Assembly: GCA_021731025.1 (NCBI GenBank)
Contig: JAKFYD010000019.1
Location: 1 to 64,000 of the forward strand
DNA length: 64,000 bases
Direction of reading: 5' to 3'
Origin: Pseudobdellovibrionaceae bacterium
Lineage (GTDB): Bacteria; Bdellovibrionota; Bdellovibrionia; Bdellovibrionales; Bdellovibrionaceae
Under the pieces are notes generated by a model, which worked only from the letters and a program-made list of their open reading frames with translations, was not told the origin of the DNA and made no database searches. Below are positions 23,826-32,357 of the stretch, piece by piece; the first letter of the stretch is position 1, and the number at the start of each line of letters is the position of its first letter. Position numbers and translations under genes: made by a program.

Positions 23826-26411
23826 TCAAATCATCGTTTGAATTTGATCGAAGAGCAGAACTTTTTTGAGGGGTTTCGAAAGCAAAGTCACCCTTTCAAA
23901 CTGTTTTGCCTTTTCGGTCGTATAATCGAGCAAATCTGCAGTAACGACGATGATGGGAATTGTTGATAAGCCTTCGTTTCGTTCGTGCTGACGAATTTTC
24001 TCGATCACTGCAAAGCCATCCATAAAAGGCATTCTTACATCTAAGACCATTAAGTCAGGAATGCCCTGCTGATAGAGTTCCCAGGCCTCAAGACCATTCG
24101 TCGCATAACTGATATCCCATGTGGTTTTCGAAAAGTAAGCCTTGTACAATTCCACATTTCCTAAATCATCATCCGCGACAATGAGTTTCAATTTTTCTTG
24201 AGGTTGCATCCCTGGTTTAGGAGGGACAAGAGCAGCCGCTGTTTTCACCAGTTTTCGCGCACGGCTTCGAGACGAAAGACCGAAATGCACTAAAAGTTCA
24301 TTGGCTAAAAATGGCGTATTGTTCATGGCTGCAATCACTGAATGGGAAACTGACGAATTCAAGGCCGTGTACTTTCCAACTAAAATGACAATTCGGTTTT
24401 TGACTTGTTTAGCCAGTTCATCGATATCGAGATTTGCACTCTCGACGTCGACCACCACAAAACTGTTAGGTGTCGATTTGAATTGTTTCATCAAGTGCAT
24501 AAAGTTTTTGGTGGTGGGAATGTGCACTTTTAAAAGAGGATGTTGCTTGAGGGGCTCGATGGACTTCAAAAAAAGCGGATCCTGCGAAAGAATAAGGATG
24601 TTCTTTAAATCCGATGTTTCAGCTTTAAAGGTTTCAATCCAAGAAGTGCGGTCAAAAACTTCCAGATCCAAATCAACACGGAAAACAGAACCAGTCTGAA
24701 GTGAAGATTGGACTTCGATATGCCCATTCATTTTTTTAATAATATCTTTAACAATGGAAAGACCCAGGCCAACTCCACCTTCGGAAAACGAAGAAGAACT
24801 TTCCACTTGAAAAAAAGCGTCAAAAACTTTGTTCAACTTATCTCGTGGGATGCCGACCCCGGTATCTTGAATCTCGAAACGCAACTGAACGCGTCCCTGA
24901 TGGGTCGAACGAAGTGGAGTCACATTCAAGGAAACATGTCCCGTATGAGTGTATTTGGTCGCATTTCTTAATAAGTTAAGCAGAACTTGGCGCAAACGGT
25001 TCGGATCGCAGATGACGATGTTGGGAAGGTCCGCGGAAAAATAAGTGTAGAACTTTAAACCTTTGGTTTCGCATTCTGTCGCGCAAAGTTTAGTAACGTC
25101 ACTGAGCAATTGAATGAGATAAGTTTTGCGCCCGTGAAAATTCAAATCGTTGGATTCCGCTTTTGCTAAATCCAATAGGTCATCGATCATCGAGAGTAGA
25201 TGTTCGCCCGAAGATTTCATACTGCGCAGATAGTGAGAGAGCTTTTTGTCAGTATCATTTTCTTCGCAAAGATCAATCATACCTAAAATCAGGTTTAAAG
25301 GTGTTCTGATCTCGTGACTGATTTTTCCCAAGAAGCGTGTTTTCCCGTTCAAGGCTTCTTGCAGATCATGAGCGGTTTTTTCTAAGTCTAAAGTTTTATT
25401 GATGATCATTCTTTGAGCTGTTTGGTTCAAGGTGATGAGAACATAAAAAAGATAAGAAATAATTAAAGTAATGAATGCGCTGAGCAGTCCACCAATATTG
25501 GCTGATGAAATAAAGGAAGGGGCCTGCTTCACATAGTTGAATTGAAAGCTAAGTTGAATTCCTGACTGGGGTAGTCCGTCATCGAAAACAAAATGAAACA
25601 AAGATGTATCAGTGACGTCGTAAGGCATCGCCGTCAGCTTAAGAATATTTTTTTCAGAATTGCTGACTTTAATTTCCCAAGCCAAATTCCGGTTTAAATC
25701 CTGCACCACCACGCTTTCACCGGCCGAGAGATCTGTTTTTTCAAAAATAGCAATAAGAGGCGCAGTAAAAAGAAAGAATATGTCCTTATGCTCTTTTGAA
25801 CGCATGATCACAGAGATTCGGGGAATGTTCTCGTATTCATAAAGAAGAGTTTTGTGCATCGACAAACTGCTCTTCAGATTTTTTACGGCATTTGAAAACA
25901 TAGGAGACTGAACGAATTCTTCAGTCAGGGCGGGAAGGTGAGAGCTCGATCGAGTAATTCGTGTAACAAGTTTAAGGGGCGATTTTTTCGCCTTATCACT
26001 GGCCGATGTCATCTCCTGATATATAGATAGCCGATGAAACAAGGTATGCTCTAGCGATTGAGAAATTGATTTATACTCATTCTGATAGTGTGACCCACGG
26101 GGAATAAGAAAATCTTCATATGTTTGAATTCGAAGTAAGCTATTAGAAAGTGAAAGATCGATTTGATTAATGGTCTCTTTTGCTCGCTGATAGGAATTAA
26201 CTTTCTGAACTTCATTTTCGCGCTGTTTAAGGTAGGCATAAACAGAGGCAGAAATGACCGAACCGCTAAGTAATGAAAAAATGGGAATCCACAGCACCAA
26301 GCGGCGGGCTTGGTGGAACCATTTGATAACGGTGCCCCAGTATTTATTTTTTAAAGTTTCGAACATGAGAAAAATTATAAGTAGGGCATTTTGGGAGAAG
26401 AATAAAATCAT
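23826..26411 (-). CDS. hybrid sensor histidine kinase with two receiver domains
   Basis: 861 residues. Two membrane helices (about 33-56 and 303-328) enclose a 250-residue periplasmic sensor. The kinase core follows: H366 in KISHEIRTPLN, the N-box LLNLLRNATKY, G1 DTGVGIP and G2 GGVGLGLSIV. Two receiver-like domains end the protein. The first (about 595-700) lacks a normal phospho-acceptor, while the second is complete (VADDDLGN, acceptor near residue 787 in LDVRMP, and SKPL). Phosphate probably moves from His to Asp and then to an Hpt protein; one is encoded next door. ATG 26411 or 26366 are both possible starts. Confidence 0.92.
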   Translation of the reverse strand: MILFFSQNALLIIFLMFETLKNKYWGTVIKWFHQARRLVLWIPIFSLLSGSVISASVYAYLKQRENEVQKVNSYQRAKETINQIDLSLSNSLLRIQTYEDFLIPRGSHYQNEYKSISQSLEHTLFHRLSIYQEMTSASDKAKKSPLKLVTRITRSSSHLPALTEEFVQSPMFSNAVKNLKSSLSMHKTLLYEYENIPRISVIMRSKEHKDIFFLFTAPLIAIFEKTDLSAGESVVVQDLNRNLAWEIKVSNSEKNILKLTAMPYDVTDTSLFHFVFDDGLPQSGIQLSFQFNYVKQAPSFISSANIGGLLSAFITLIISYLFYVLITLNQTAQRMIINKTLDLEKTAHDLQEALNGKTRFLGKISHEIRTPLNLILGMIDLCEENDTDKKLSHYLRSMKSSGEHLLSMIDDLLDLAKAESNDLNFHGRKTYLIQLLSDVTKLCATECETKGLKFYTYFSADLPNIVICDPNRLRQVLLNLLRNATKYTHTGHVSLNVTPLRSTHQGRVQLRFEIQDTGVGIPRDKLNKVFDAFFQVESSSSFSEGGVGLGLSIVKDIIKKMNGHIEVQSSLQTGSVFRVDLDLEVFDRTSWIETFKAETSDLKNILILSQDPLFLKSIEPLKQHPLLKVHIPTTKNFMHLMKQFKSTPNSFVVVDVESANLDIDELAKQVKNRIVILVGKYTALNSSVSHSVIAAMNNTPFLANELLVHFGLSSRSRARKLVKTAAALVPPKPGMQPQEKLKLIVADDDLGNVELYKAYFSKTTWDISYATNGLEAWELYQQGIPDLMVLDVRMPFMDGFAVIEKIRQHERNEGLSTIPIIVVTADLLDYTTEKAKQFERVTLLSKPLKKVLLFDQIQTMI

Positions 26412-26492
26412 GTGAAGATTTCTTCAAACGATTTTAATGGCTTTTTAAGATCGTTCCCGTCTAATTAAAGAGTCAAACAAAAGGAATTGGAT

Positions 26493-26906
26493 ATGGACTT
26501 GGAAACAGATCAAGACTACGCACGTGTTTTAAGTGGGCTTAAAAAGCTTCCTGACTTCGATAAAGAAGCTTTTATAACCTTAACCGAAGACACCGACGAA
26601 CAGGTTATTTTAAAAATTTTGGCTCGTTATAGTGTCACTTTGAGTGAATCTTTAGAGCAAATTAATGAAGGCATTAAAGAAGACAATGGAGAAAAGATTT
26701 GGCGGGCCTGTCACAAAGTTGCGGGATCTGCTGAACTGCTTGGGTTCAGAGGATTTGGGACCCATTCCCGCGCTTTAAATATGTCTCTGAAAACCATGAC
26801 GGATCCCCATATCCATATGAATGAAATTCAAACTTATTCGCAAGAGGGTTACCAACTTTTACGTTCAATTGAAGTTATTTTTCCGAATCTTCGGACTTAT
26901 CTCTGA
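26493..26906 (+). CDS. Hpt-domain phosphotransfer protein
   Basis: About 137 residues, ATG 26493 with AAGGA 8 nt upstream. It is a stand-alone four-helix Hpt domain: H74 in ACHKVAGSAELLGFRGFG is the phospho-accepting His with the usual K and GSA after it. It would shuttle phosphate between receivers of the flanking kinase and the response regulators. It is divergent from the hybrid kinase gene and its 3' end overlaps the convergent OmpR-type regulator by 32 bp, so the three genes are packed as a unit, though on both strands. Confidence 0.88.
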   Translation: MDLETDQDYARVLSGLKKLPDFDKEAFITLTEDTDEQVILKILARYSVTLSESLEQINEGIKEDNGEKIWRACHKVAGSAELLGFRGFGTHSRALNMSLKTMTDPHIHMNEIQTYSQEGYQLLRSIEVIFPNLRTYL

Positions 26907-27594
26907 TTTCAGCTTTATAGCCAACACTCAATACCGTCTCGATTTGAACATTGCTTTGAACTAATTTTTTTCGCAGGTGACTGATGTGGGCATCGACAGT
27001 TCTCTGAGTGATGTGCTTTGAGATTCCCCAAACTTGATCAATTAAATGTTCACGCGTGAAAACTTGGCCGGGGCGAGAGCATAACAACTTCAGCAATTTA
27101 AATTCTGACGGAGTGAGCTCGATGAGTGTTTTTCCAGTTTTGATCGAACTGTGTTCAACAGCCATGCGATCTGAATTAATGATGAGATCACCTAACTGAA
27201 CTTGTGTTTTATCTTTTTGATCAGAAAGTGATCCGCGCAATCGGGCTTCAATACGAGCTTTGAGTTCACTTGTGTTTGGTGGTTTCTGAACATAGTCGTC
27301 AGCACCAACTCCGAAAGCAGCAACTTTACTGAGAACGTCCCCATCAGCACTGAGAACGATGATAGGAACATTTTTAAGAGGGAATGATTCTTTCAGAGTT
27401 GCAATGGCTTTGATTCCATTTCCATCAGGTAAGGCAACATCCAGAAGAATGAGATCAAAAGACTCGCGTCCATTCTGCACAAGCTTGTAAGCATCGTTGA
27501 GATTCATAGCTTGAGTAAGGTGGTGTTCCTTCAGTACTGAACTTAGGTAGAGGTAAAATTCAACGTTGTCTTCAACACAAAGGATCTTTGCCAT
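26875..27594 (-). CDS. OmpR/PhoB-type response regulator
   Basis: 239 residues. The receiver has the acidic pair E8 and D9 in CVEDN, the phospho-acceptor D52 in LILLDVALP, the Ser/Thr switch in IIVLSAD, and lysine in YVQKP. The C-terminal winged helix has the full OmpR pattern: LTPSEFKLLKLLCSRPGQVFTREHLIDQVWG, then RTVDAHISHLRKKL. It should bind DNA as a phosphorylated dimer. Likely partners are the adjacent hybrid kinase and Hpt protein. Downstream targets cannot be told from the window. Confidence 0.93.
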   Translation of the reverse strand: MAKILCVEDNVEFYLYLSSVLKEHHLTQAMNLNDAYKLVQNGRESFDLILLDVALPDGNGIKAIATLKESFPLKNVPIIVLSADGDVLSKVAAFGVGADDYVQKPPNTSELKARIEARLRGSLSDQKDKTQVQLGDLIINSDRMAVEHSSIKTGKTLIELTPSEFKLLKLLCSRPGQVFTREHLIDQVWGISKHITQRTVDAHISHLRKKLVQSNVQIETVLSVGYKAEIRDKSEDSEK

Positions 27595-27750
27595 GATAAG
27601 ATTTTTTAACTGTGTTTTGCGAAATCATCAAATGGTTTTTATCAAGGGGCAAAGATTTAGGATTACTCTTTTAATAGAATTAGCACATTCTCGCTCAATT
27701 TAACTAATAGGGGTTAAGAGTTAAGCGAGCTATAACATAGGAGGGGTGAC

Positions 27751-28203
27751 GTGGAAAGAGAAATCCAAAATAATAACATTCGCGCAACCAAGTCAACCGC
27801 AACCGAGCTTAAAGAAAAAAGTTTCAAAGCCCTGGTGGTTGAAGATGACCGTAGTCAATGGCCTTTGTGGGAAAATATTCTTGGCTCACTGGGACGAGAC
27901 GCTGAAGTCGATTGGGTAACAACGGCTTTGGAAGCGCAAGAACTGCTGAGACAAGCATTTCAGATGAACAGTCCTTACGACCTTGTAATCTCGGATGTAT
28001 TTTTGGAAGGACCTTCCACAGGTGTCGATGTTTGGAATAGATATGGTGAGGCTGCTCAGAACTTTGTCTTTGTCAGCGGTGAAGATTTGGCTGGAGACGA
28101 GATTTCTAAAAAGTTAGCGTTTGGAAATCCTTTATTCATCAAAAAGCCAATTTCACCTGAAAACTGCAAAACGATTCTTAAATTAATGTGTGATAAAAAT
28201 TAG
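27751..28203 (+). CDS. stand-alone receiver-domain protein
   Basis: 150 residues from GTG 27751, with GGAGG 7 nt upstream. After a 25-residue polar N-terminus comes a single receiver: VVEDDRSQWPLWENIL (E31, D32, D33), acceptor D82 in VISDVFLEG, the switch Ser in FVSGEDL, and IKKPIS with the conserved Lys. There is no output domain. The aromatic WPLWE after the acidic triplet is unusual and recurs as RPMWES in the paralogue at 28545-28943. Single-domain receivers often act by protein contact or as phosphate sinks. It leads a short operon. Confidence 0.88.
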   Translation: MEREIQNNNIRATKSTATELKEKSFKALVVEDDRSQWPLWENILGSLGRDAEVDWVTTALEAQELLRQAFQMNSPYDLVISDVFLEGPSTGVDVWNRYGEAAQNFVFVSGEDLAGDEISKKLAFGNPLFIKKPISPENCKTILKLMCDKN

Positions 28204-28211
28204 GGGGTATT

Positions 28212-28502
28212 ATGAATAAGGTTAATTTAGACATCCAAAATTTAATTGGAAAAGAACACTATGACGAGCTGGTTAGACTCTGTAAAAAAGGTGTCGACCG
28301 CATTTCAGAACTGGGTCCATCAGATAATGATATTAAACTCAGTTTGAAACGCTTAGACCAGAAGTTTTTAGTGACTATTAAAATGTTTTCTATGGGCTTA
28401 GTGTTTAATTTGCAGAGTACGGCACGGAGCCCCTTTATGGCTGTTGAATCAGCTATGAAAGAGGCCTTGCTCAAAGTCCAAAAATGGTCAGCCACGCGCT
28501 GA
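28212..28502 (+). CDS. 96-residue protein between two receivers, function unknown
   Basis: A 96-residue protein with no signal peptide or cysteine cluster beyond one Cys. The order of elements is a helix (EHYDELVRLCKKGVDRISELG), two strands (IKLSLKRLDQKFLVTIKMFSMGLVFNLQSTA), and a closing helix (PFMAVESAMKEALLKVQKWSATR). This beta-beta-alpha arrangement and the SPFMAVESAMKEALLKV ending recall the ribosome-hibernation (HPF/YfiA) fold, but the resemblance is weak and only structural. It sits 8 bp after one receiver gene and before its paralogue, so it may be their partner. A hairpin spans its stop codon. Confidence 0.7.
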   Translation: MNKVNLDIQNLIGKEHYDELVRLCKKGVDRISELGPSDNDIKLSLKRLDQKFLVTIKMFSMGLVFNLQSTARSPFMAVESAMKEALLKVQKWSATR

Positions 28503-28506
28503 CCAT
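28484..28506 (+). terminator. hairpin over the stop codon, probable intrinsic terminator
   Basis: ATGGTCAGC (28484-28492) pairs perfectly with GCTGACCAT (28498-28506) around a 5-nt loop and is followed by TTTTAAA. The TGA stop of the 96-residue protein is within the right arm. It may reduce transcription into the second receiver gene. Confidence 0.65.
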
Positions 28507-28544
28507 TTTAAACTCTTGAAAATGATTTTCAGAGGGGGAGAGTT

Positions 28545-28943
28545 ATGAAAGACGGCATTTTAGTTATTGAAGATGATTTAGCCTTACGGCCGATGTGGGA
28601 ATCGATCGCGAATAGAAATTTGGGCGGTAAAAATTTGGATTGGGCTGTGAGTGCCGAACAAGCCAAACGTATTTTTCAATCGTCTCTTTCGAATAATCAA
28701 CCTTATAAAGTCGTTGTTGTTGATATTTTTTTGGCGGGCTCTGATACGGGAATGGATTTTATCAAGTACATTCGATCTCTAGGACAAGAAACACCTGTTC
28801 TTCTTGTTTCTACAGCCATGGAAAAAGATCTTAAGAATCTTTATCATGAAAGCATGGGCAATGTTCAGGTTCTCACTAAACCATTAAGCGTGCCTAAATG
28901 TGAAAAAGCTCTCGAAAAAATATTAATGCTGAAAAACGCGTAG
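28545..28943 (+). CDS. stand-alone receiver-domain protein, paralogue of the gene at 27751
   Basis: 132 residues, ATG after GGGGGAG. The receiver has VIEDDLALRPMWES (E9, D10, D11), acceptor D60 in VVVDIFLAGSDTGMDF, a switch in LLVSTAM, and the conserved Lys in VLTKPLS. It closely follows its neighbour at 27751 in layout, including SDTGMDF against PSTGVDV and the aromatic W after the acidic residues. There is no output domain. The SDR gene starts 12 bp after it. Two such receivers near one Hpt protein suggest competition for phosphate from the hybrid kinase; this is inference. Confidence 0.87.
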   Translation: MKDGILVIEDDLALRPMWESIANRNLGGKNLDWAVSAEQAKRIFQSSLSNNQPYKVVVVDIFLAGSDTGMDFIKYIRSLGQETPVLLVSTAMEKDLKNLYHESMGNVQVLTKPLSVPKCEKALEKILMLKNA

Positions 28944-28955
28944 AGGTTGGATTTT

Positions 28956-29888
28956 ATGATGAAGAGTCTTCAAAGTCATAAATCCGATAAAGAAGTGGTC
29001 CTCATTACGGGCTGCAGTTCTGGTTTGGGAAAAAACCTGGCGACACACTTGATTGCGTCGAAAAGGTACAGAGTGGTGGTTACCGCAAGGGCCAAGTCTC
29101 TTGAATCGGTTAAGTCTTTTTTTACCGAGTCCGAAGACGTGATGATTCGAAAATTAGATGTGACAGATGACGCAGAAATTTCTGAACTGATCAATGACAT
29201 TTGCTGCCACTGGGGTGGTGTTAATATTTTAGTGAACAATGCGGGGATTTGTTATCGTTCCGTCGTTGAGCATATGGATATCGAATCGGAAATGATTCAA
29301 CTGAAAACAAATTATCTTGGCCCAATGAGTCTGGTCCGCTCGGTTCTTCCTTTGATGCGAGAGCAGGGTGGAGGGCGTATCATTAATATCTCTTCTGTCA
29401 GCGGCATGGTTTCAATGCCAACAATGGCTTCCTACAGCGCATCTAAGCATGCTCTTGAAGGAGCTACAGAAGCACTATGGTATGAAGCGAGACCTTATGG
29501 AATTAAAGTGAGTTTGGTTGAACCTGGGTTTATAAACTCGGATTCGTTTAAGCATGTCGTGAAATCAAAAAAAGCACTGCTCAGCGCTAGCTTAAAAGGC
29601 CCGCACTCGGAATACTACGAGTCAATGACACCCTTTATTGAAAAGCTTATGCAGTGGACCTTTGCGACCCCGGATCGAATTTCGAAAAAGATTGAGCGAC
29701 TGATGCTGATGTCTTCCCCTCCCTTACGTTTGCGAGTCACTTTAGACGCCGTTGTCTTTGCTTTTATCAAAAAGGTTCTTCCCTCTTCTTTGTTTCATCG
29801 AATCATGATTTTGTTTTTGCCAGGAGCTAAACACTGGGGCATCCCTGTTTTGCGCTTCAAGACAAGACGCTACAAACCTAGACACTAA
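28956..29888 (+). CDS. short-chain dehydrogenase/reductase
   Basis: 310 residues from ATG 28956 (GAGG upstream); ATG 28959 is also possible. A classical SDR: cofactor loop TGCSSGLG (about 22-29), NNAG (about 95-98), catalytic Ser in ISSVSGM, and YSASK (Tyr/Lys pair, about 160-164). R in VTARAK after the second strand would favour NADP(H). The C-terminal 50 residues are hydrophobic and basic (AFIKKVLPSSLFHRIMILFLPG), suggesting membrane contact and a lipophilic substrate such as a retinol-, steroid- or fatty-type alcohol. It lies between a receiver gene and a thioesterase gene. Confidence 0.88.
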   Translation: MMKSLQSHKSDKEVVLITGCSSGLGKNLATHLIASKRYRVVVTARAKSLESVKSFFTESEDVMIRKLDVTDDAEISELINDICCHWGGVNILVNNAGICYRSVVEHMDIESEMIQLKTNYLGPMSLVRSVLPLMREQGGGRIINISSVSGMVSMPTMASYSASKHALEGATEALWYEARPYGIKVSLVEPGFINSDSFKHVVKSKKALLSASLKGPHSEYYESMTPFIEKLMQWTFATPDRISKKIERLMLMSSPPLRLRVTLDAVVFAFIKKVLPSSLFHRIMILFLPGAKHWGIPVLRFKTRRYKPRH

Positions 29889-29914
29889 AAAATAAGTGAA
29901 TAAGATGAAATCTT

Positions 29915-30367
29915 GTGTCGAAAGCGATAGAAGAATTTATCTATTTAAAAATTCCCCTCAGTAAAAGCATGGGGTTTTCTTTGGTTGAAGTGACTCGAGA
30001 CAAAGCCGAAATTTTTTTCCCTTTAGCTCCAAACCGAAATCATCATGGAACTGCTTTTGGTGGCAGTTTAAGTGCGGCTCATTTGCTGGCCTGTTATGTT
30101 TGGCTTTTTAATTTCTTAAAGGTGCAAAACTTAGAGGCTAAGACTGAAATTGTTGTTAAAGAAAGCCGAATGCGCTTTCTGCGCCCTGTTGAAAAAGATT
30201 TTACTCTGATTTGTGAATCGCCCTCTCTCGAAGATTGCGATCAATTTTTAAAGACTCTGCACAGTAAGAACCGGTCCCGTCTTAATTTATTATCGACCGT
30301 CAGCGATAAGGGCACACTGTTAAGCTCTATGCAGGCCGAATTTGTGGCCTCGCAAACTAGACTATAG
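29915..30367 (+). CDS. YiiD-type hotdog thioesterase
   Basis: 150 residues starting at GTG 29915, 26 bp after the SDR stop. The hotdog signature is NRNHHGTAFGGSLSAAHLLACYVW (about 43-66), where the long helix after GG packs against the sheet. Family members hydrolyse acyl-CoA or acyl-ACP thioesters; this short version lacks the GNAT domain present in E. coli YiiD. With the membrane-leaning SDR before it and phospholipase A2 after it, a lipid-processing group is plausible. A weak ribosome site leaves the start open. Confidence 0.78.
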   Translation: MSKAIEEFIYLKIPLSKSMGFSLVEVTRDKAEIFFPLAPNRNHHGTAFGGSLSAAHLLACYVWLFNFLKVQNLEAKTEIVVKESRMRFLRPVEKDFTLICESPSLEDCDQFLKTLHSKNRSRLNLLSTVSDKGTLLSSMQAEFVASQTRL

Positions 30368-30451
30368 TCCGGTGTGGGAAATGTTGACCCTTTCTGAATT
30401 TTCTTTTGAAATGAAAGAGTAATTTCGAGGGGTGAAGGTATTTTTTCAATT

Positions 30452-31198
30452 TTGCTTCTTTTAATGGGGATGAATAGTGAGGCCGATGTTCTTAAAGCAG
30501 AACCTCCTCATCCAATCATTTATTTAAGCCGTCTGGCCGCCGAACGAGCCATCAACGGTTATTTCCCATTTCAACTTTTTCCCTTAGGTGGGGCTGATTA
30601 CCGAAAATCCTACGAAGATTTGTCCTTACCCGAAGATCAACGGCAAGTTTTTCAAGTGCTCAATCGCTCTATGGAAGATTATCCTTACGCGGTGGTGACC
30701 AGGAATTCTTTATTTTTTCGATCGGACGATAACTGCAGTGTGATTGGTGACACCATTCAGGGTGTTAACATTGCAGAGGCTTGCCGTAATCATGACTATT
30801 GCTACCGTCAATTGGGCAGCCCAATGAACTCGGAAGCTGCACACGCTGACTTTCTCCGCTGTAACGAGCAATTCACCACAGATATCATTAATATTTGTAA
30901 AGAGAGCGGGAAAGAATGCTCGCGAGCCAGAATTTACGGAACATTTTTGAGTAAAATGTCTTACATCGTTTTTCGCCGCAGACAAAGTGCACAGGCCGAG
31001 ATGGTCAAAGATCTGCTAGCGAAATTGAATGAGCATCCCGAAGATTTACACCTTTTTAGCCAAACGAATCTTTTCAATTTTGCTCAACAAACTGAAGGTT
31101 ACCGACGCTATTGCACTCGGACCAAGTGGAGTATCCGTACAGATTTGCTTTATCCCAATGAAAAGTCAGCTTGCGATACTGCAGCTAACTTGCTTTGA
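30452..31198 (+). CDS. phospholipase A2-like secreted protein
   Basis: About 248 residues from TTG 30452. The key motif is ACRNHDYCYRQLG (about 110-122), equal to the phospholipase A2 active site CxxHDxCY, with H114-D115. The second Asp of bacterial and fungal enzymes is probably in HADFLRCN. Cysteines at 95, 111, 117 and later could form the usual disulfides. It would cleave the sn-2 acyl chain of phospholipids, for example in prey membranes. The N-terminus is odd: a signal peptide would be complete only if the T-run at 30441-30446 had one more T (see findings). Confidence 0.8.
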   Translation: MLLLMGMNSEADVLKAEPPHPIIYLSRLAAERAINGYFPFQLFPLGGADYRKSYEDLSLPEDQRQVFQVLNRSMEDYPYAVVTRNSLFFRSDDNCSVIGDTIQGVNIAEACRNHDYCYRQLGSPMNSEAAHADFLRCNEQFTTDIINICKESGKECSRARIYGTFLSKMSYIVFRRRQSAQAEMVKDLLAKLNEHPEDLHLFSQTNLFNFAQQTEGYRRYCTRTKWSIRTDLLYPNEKSACDTAANLL

Positions 31199-32357
31199 TC
31201 CAACTTTGCACTTCATGAAGAATCTCCGGCTTAGGGGCATGGAACTTAATTCCATAACCCGTAGGGTAGCGCACAAGCTGTTTTTCATTTCGCCACAGAG
31301 CTTTACCACTGACAGATAAGTGCTGATCACCAAGGCGAAATGACAAAGTGACATCACCTAAACTTTTAATTTTTTCATTTAATTCGACAAAACAGCCTTG
31401 GCTACTGATGTCCAAAATTTTTCCTGTGAAGCGCTGGGACTCGGCCTGGATTTCCACTTGAGCCCGGGTGGGAGTGCGAAATTCCTTTAAAAGATATTCT
31501 CGTTCAATATTTAAAAAGCCCTGAATTTTTTCTTCACCGAAGAACTGCAGAAAGACCTCGAGGAAAAGCTTTCGAGTGCTGAGATTTAGCTCCTCGTAAA
31601 CGGAAGTCTTGGTGACAAAGAAGTATTCAAGAAGTTCCGGCGTCATGACGGGGCGAACGGTCTGTCCAAACTTGAGTAAAGGAAAAATTAAACGCACATC
31701 GGGTTTCACTAGGAAAAAGTTCACTTTTTTCTTGAGCTCTTTGTTTTGGAAAATTTCCAACCAGCTTTTTTTCACCGGAGCGTTCAAGTTCCAGGCTAAG
31801 AGAACAGTGAAAGATTCTCGAGAGGATTTGTATTTAATAATGTCGCCCAAGCGCGAGAAGTTCCAAACCCGGGTGTAAAACTTTTCAGATTGGGGCCGAA
31901 TGCTCATCAGTAAAACACTGCCGTAGGTAAAACGTTTGATGAACTGATAAGTGAATTTCATCAAGAGATGCTGGATACTCTCCCTTTGCTGTTGAAATTT
32001 TAAATCAATTCCTAAGTTGGCAATTTCAACGAGCTGCTCTTGTTTTTTCCTGAGCTGATTATTTTCATCAGAATAAAAATTGTCAGAAGGTAGACCCAGC
32101 GGTGAATCCTTAACCAACACCATGGTTCCAACAACTAAATTTTTATATTTGACGACGACGGTGAGAGTTTGAGGCAAAAAAGTGTAAATGCTGCATTTCA
32201 TTTCTTTCGGATTTTGGCTCAAAAGTCGAAAAGCTGATTCAAGTTCTTCCTTGGTGTCGGCTATTTTTACTCGGTAAAGTGGGTCAAAAGCCGCATTAGG
32301 AACTTGATAGGAAATTTTTCTCCACTTTTCTAACAGTCCCAAGCGGCGAGCCTTCAT
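31185..32357 (-). CDS. FeeM-like acyltransferase (GNAT fold) with C-terminal PilZ domain
   Basis: 390 residues. The N-terminal 190 residues resemble N-acyl amino acid synthases and other GNAT-fold enzymes: RVKIADTKEELESAFRL, VVVKYKNLVVGTMVLVKDSP, and EIANLGIDLKFQQ. The C-terminal 90 residues are a PilZ domain: RTPTRAQVEI then DISSQGCFVELNE, with the R-x(3)-R pattern slightly altered. So cyclic-di-GMP may control an acyl transfer reaction; the substrate is not known. Its ATG overlaps the stop of the Ser/Thr kinase gene (ATGA), so the two are translated together. The 3' end overlaps the convergent phospholipase gene by 14 bp. Confidence 0.75.
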   Translation of the reverse strand: MKARRLGLLEKWRKISYQVPNAAFDPLYRVKIADTKEELESAFRLLSQNPKEMKCSIYTFLPQTLTVVVKYKNLVVGTMVLVKDSPLGLPSDNFYSDENNQLRKKQEQLVEIANLGIDLKFQQQRESIQHLLMKFTYQFIKRFTYGSVLLMSIRPQSEKFYTRVWNFSRLGDIIKYKSSRESFTVLLAWNLNAPVKKSWLEIFQNKELKKKVNFFLVKPDVRLIFPLLKFGQTVRPVMTPELLEYFFVTKTSVYEELNLSTRKLFLEVFLQFFGEEKIQGFLNIEREYLLKEFRTPTRAQVEIQAESQRFTGKILDISSQGCFVELNEKIKSLGDVTLSFRLGDQHLSVSGKALWRNEKQLVRYPTGYGIKFHAPKPEILHEVQSWIKAS

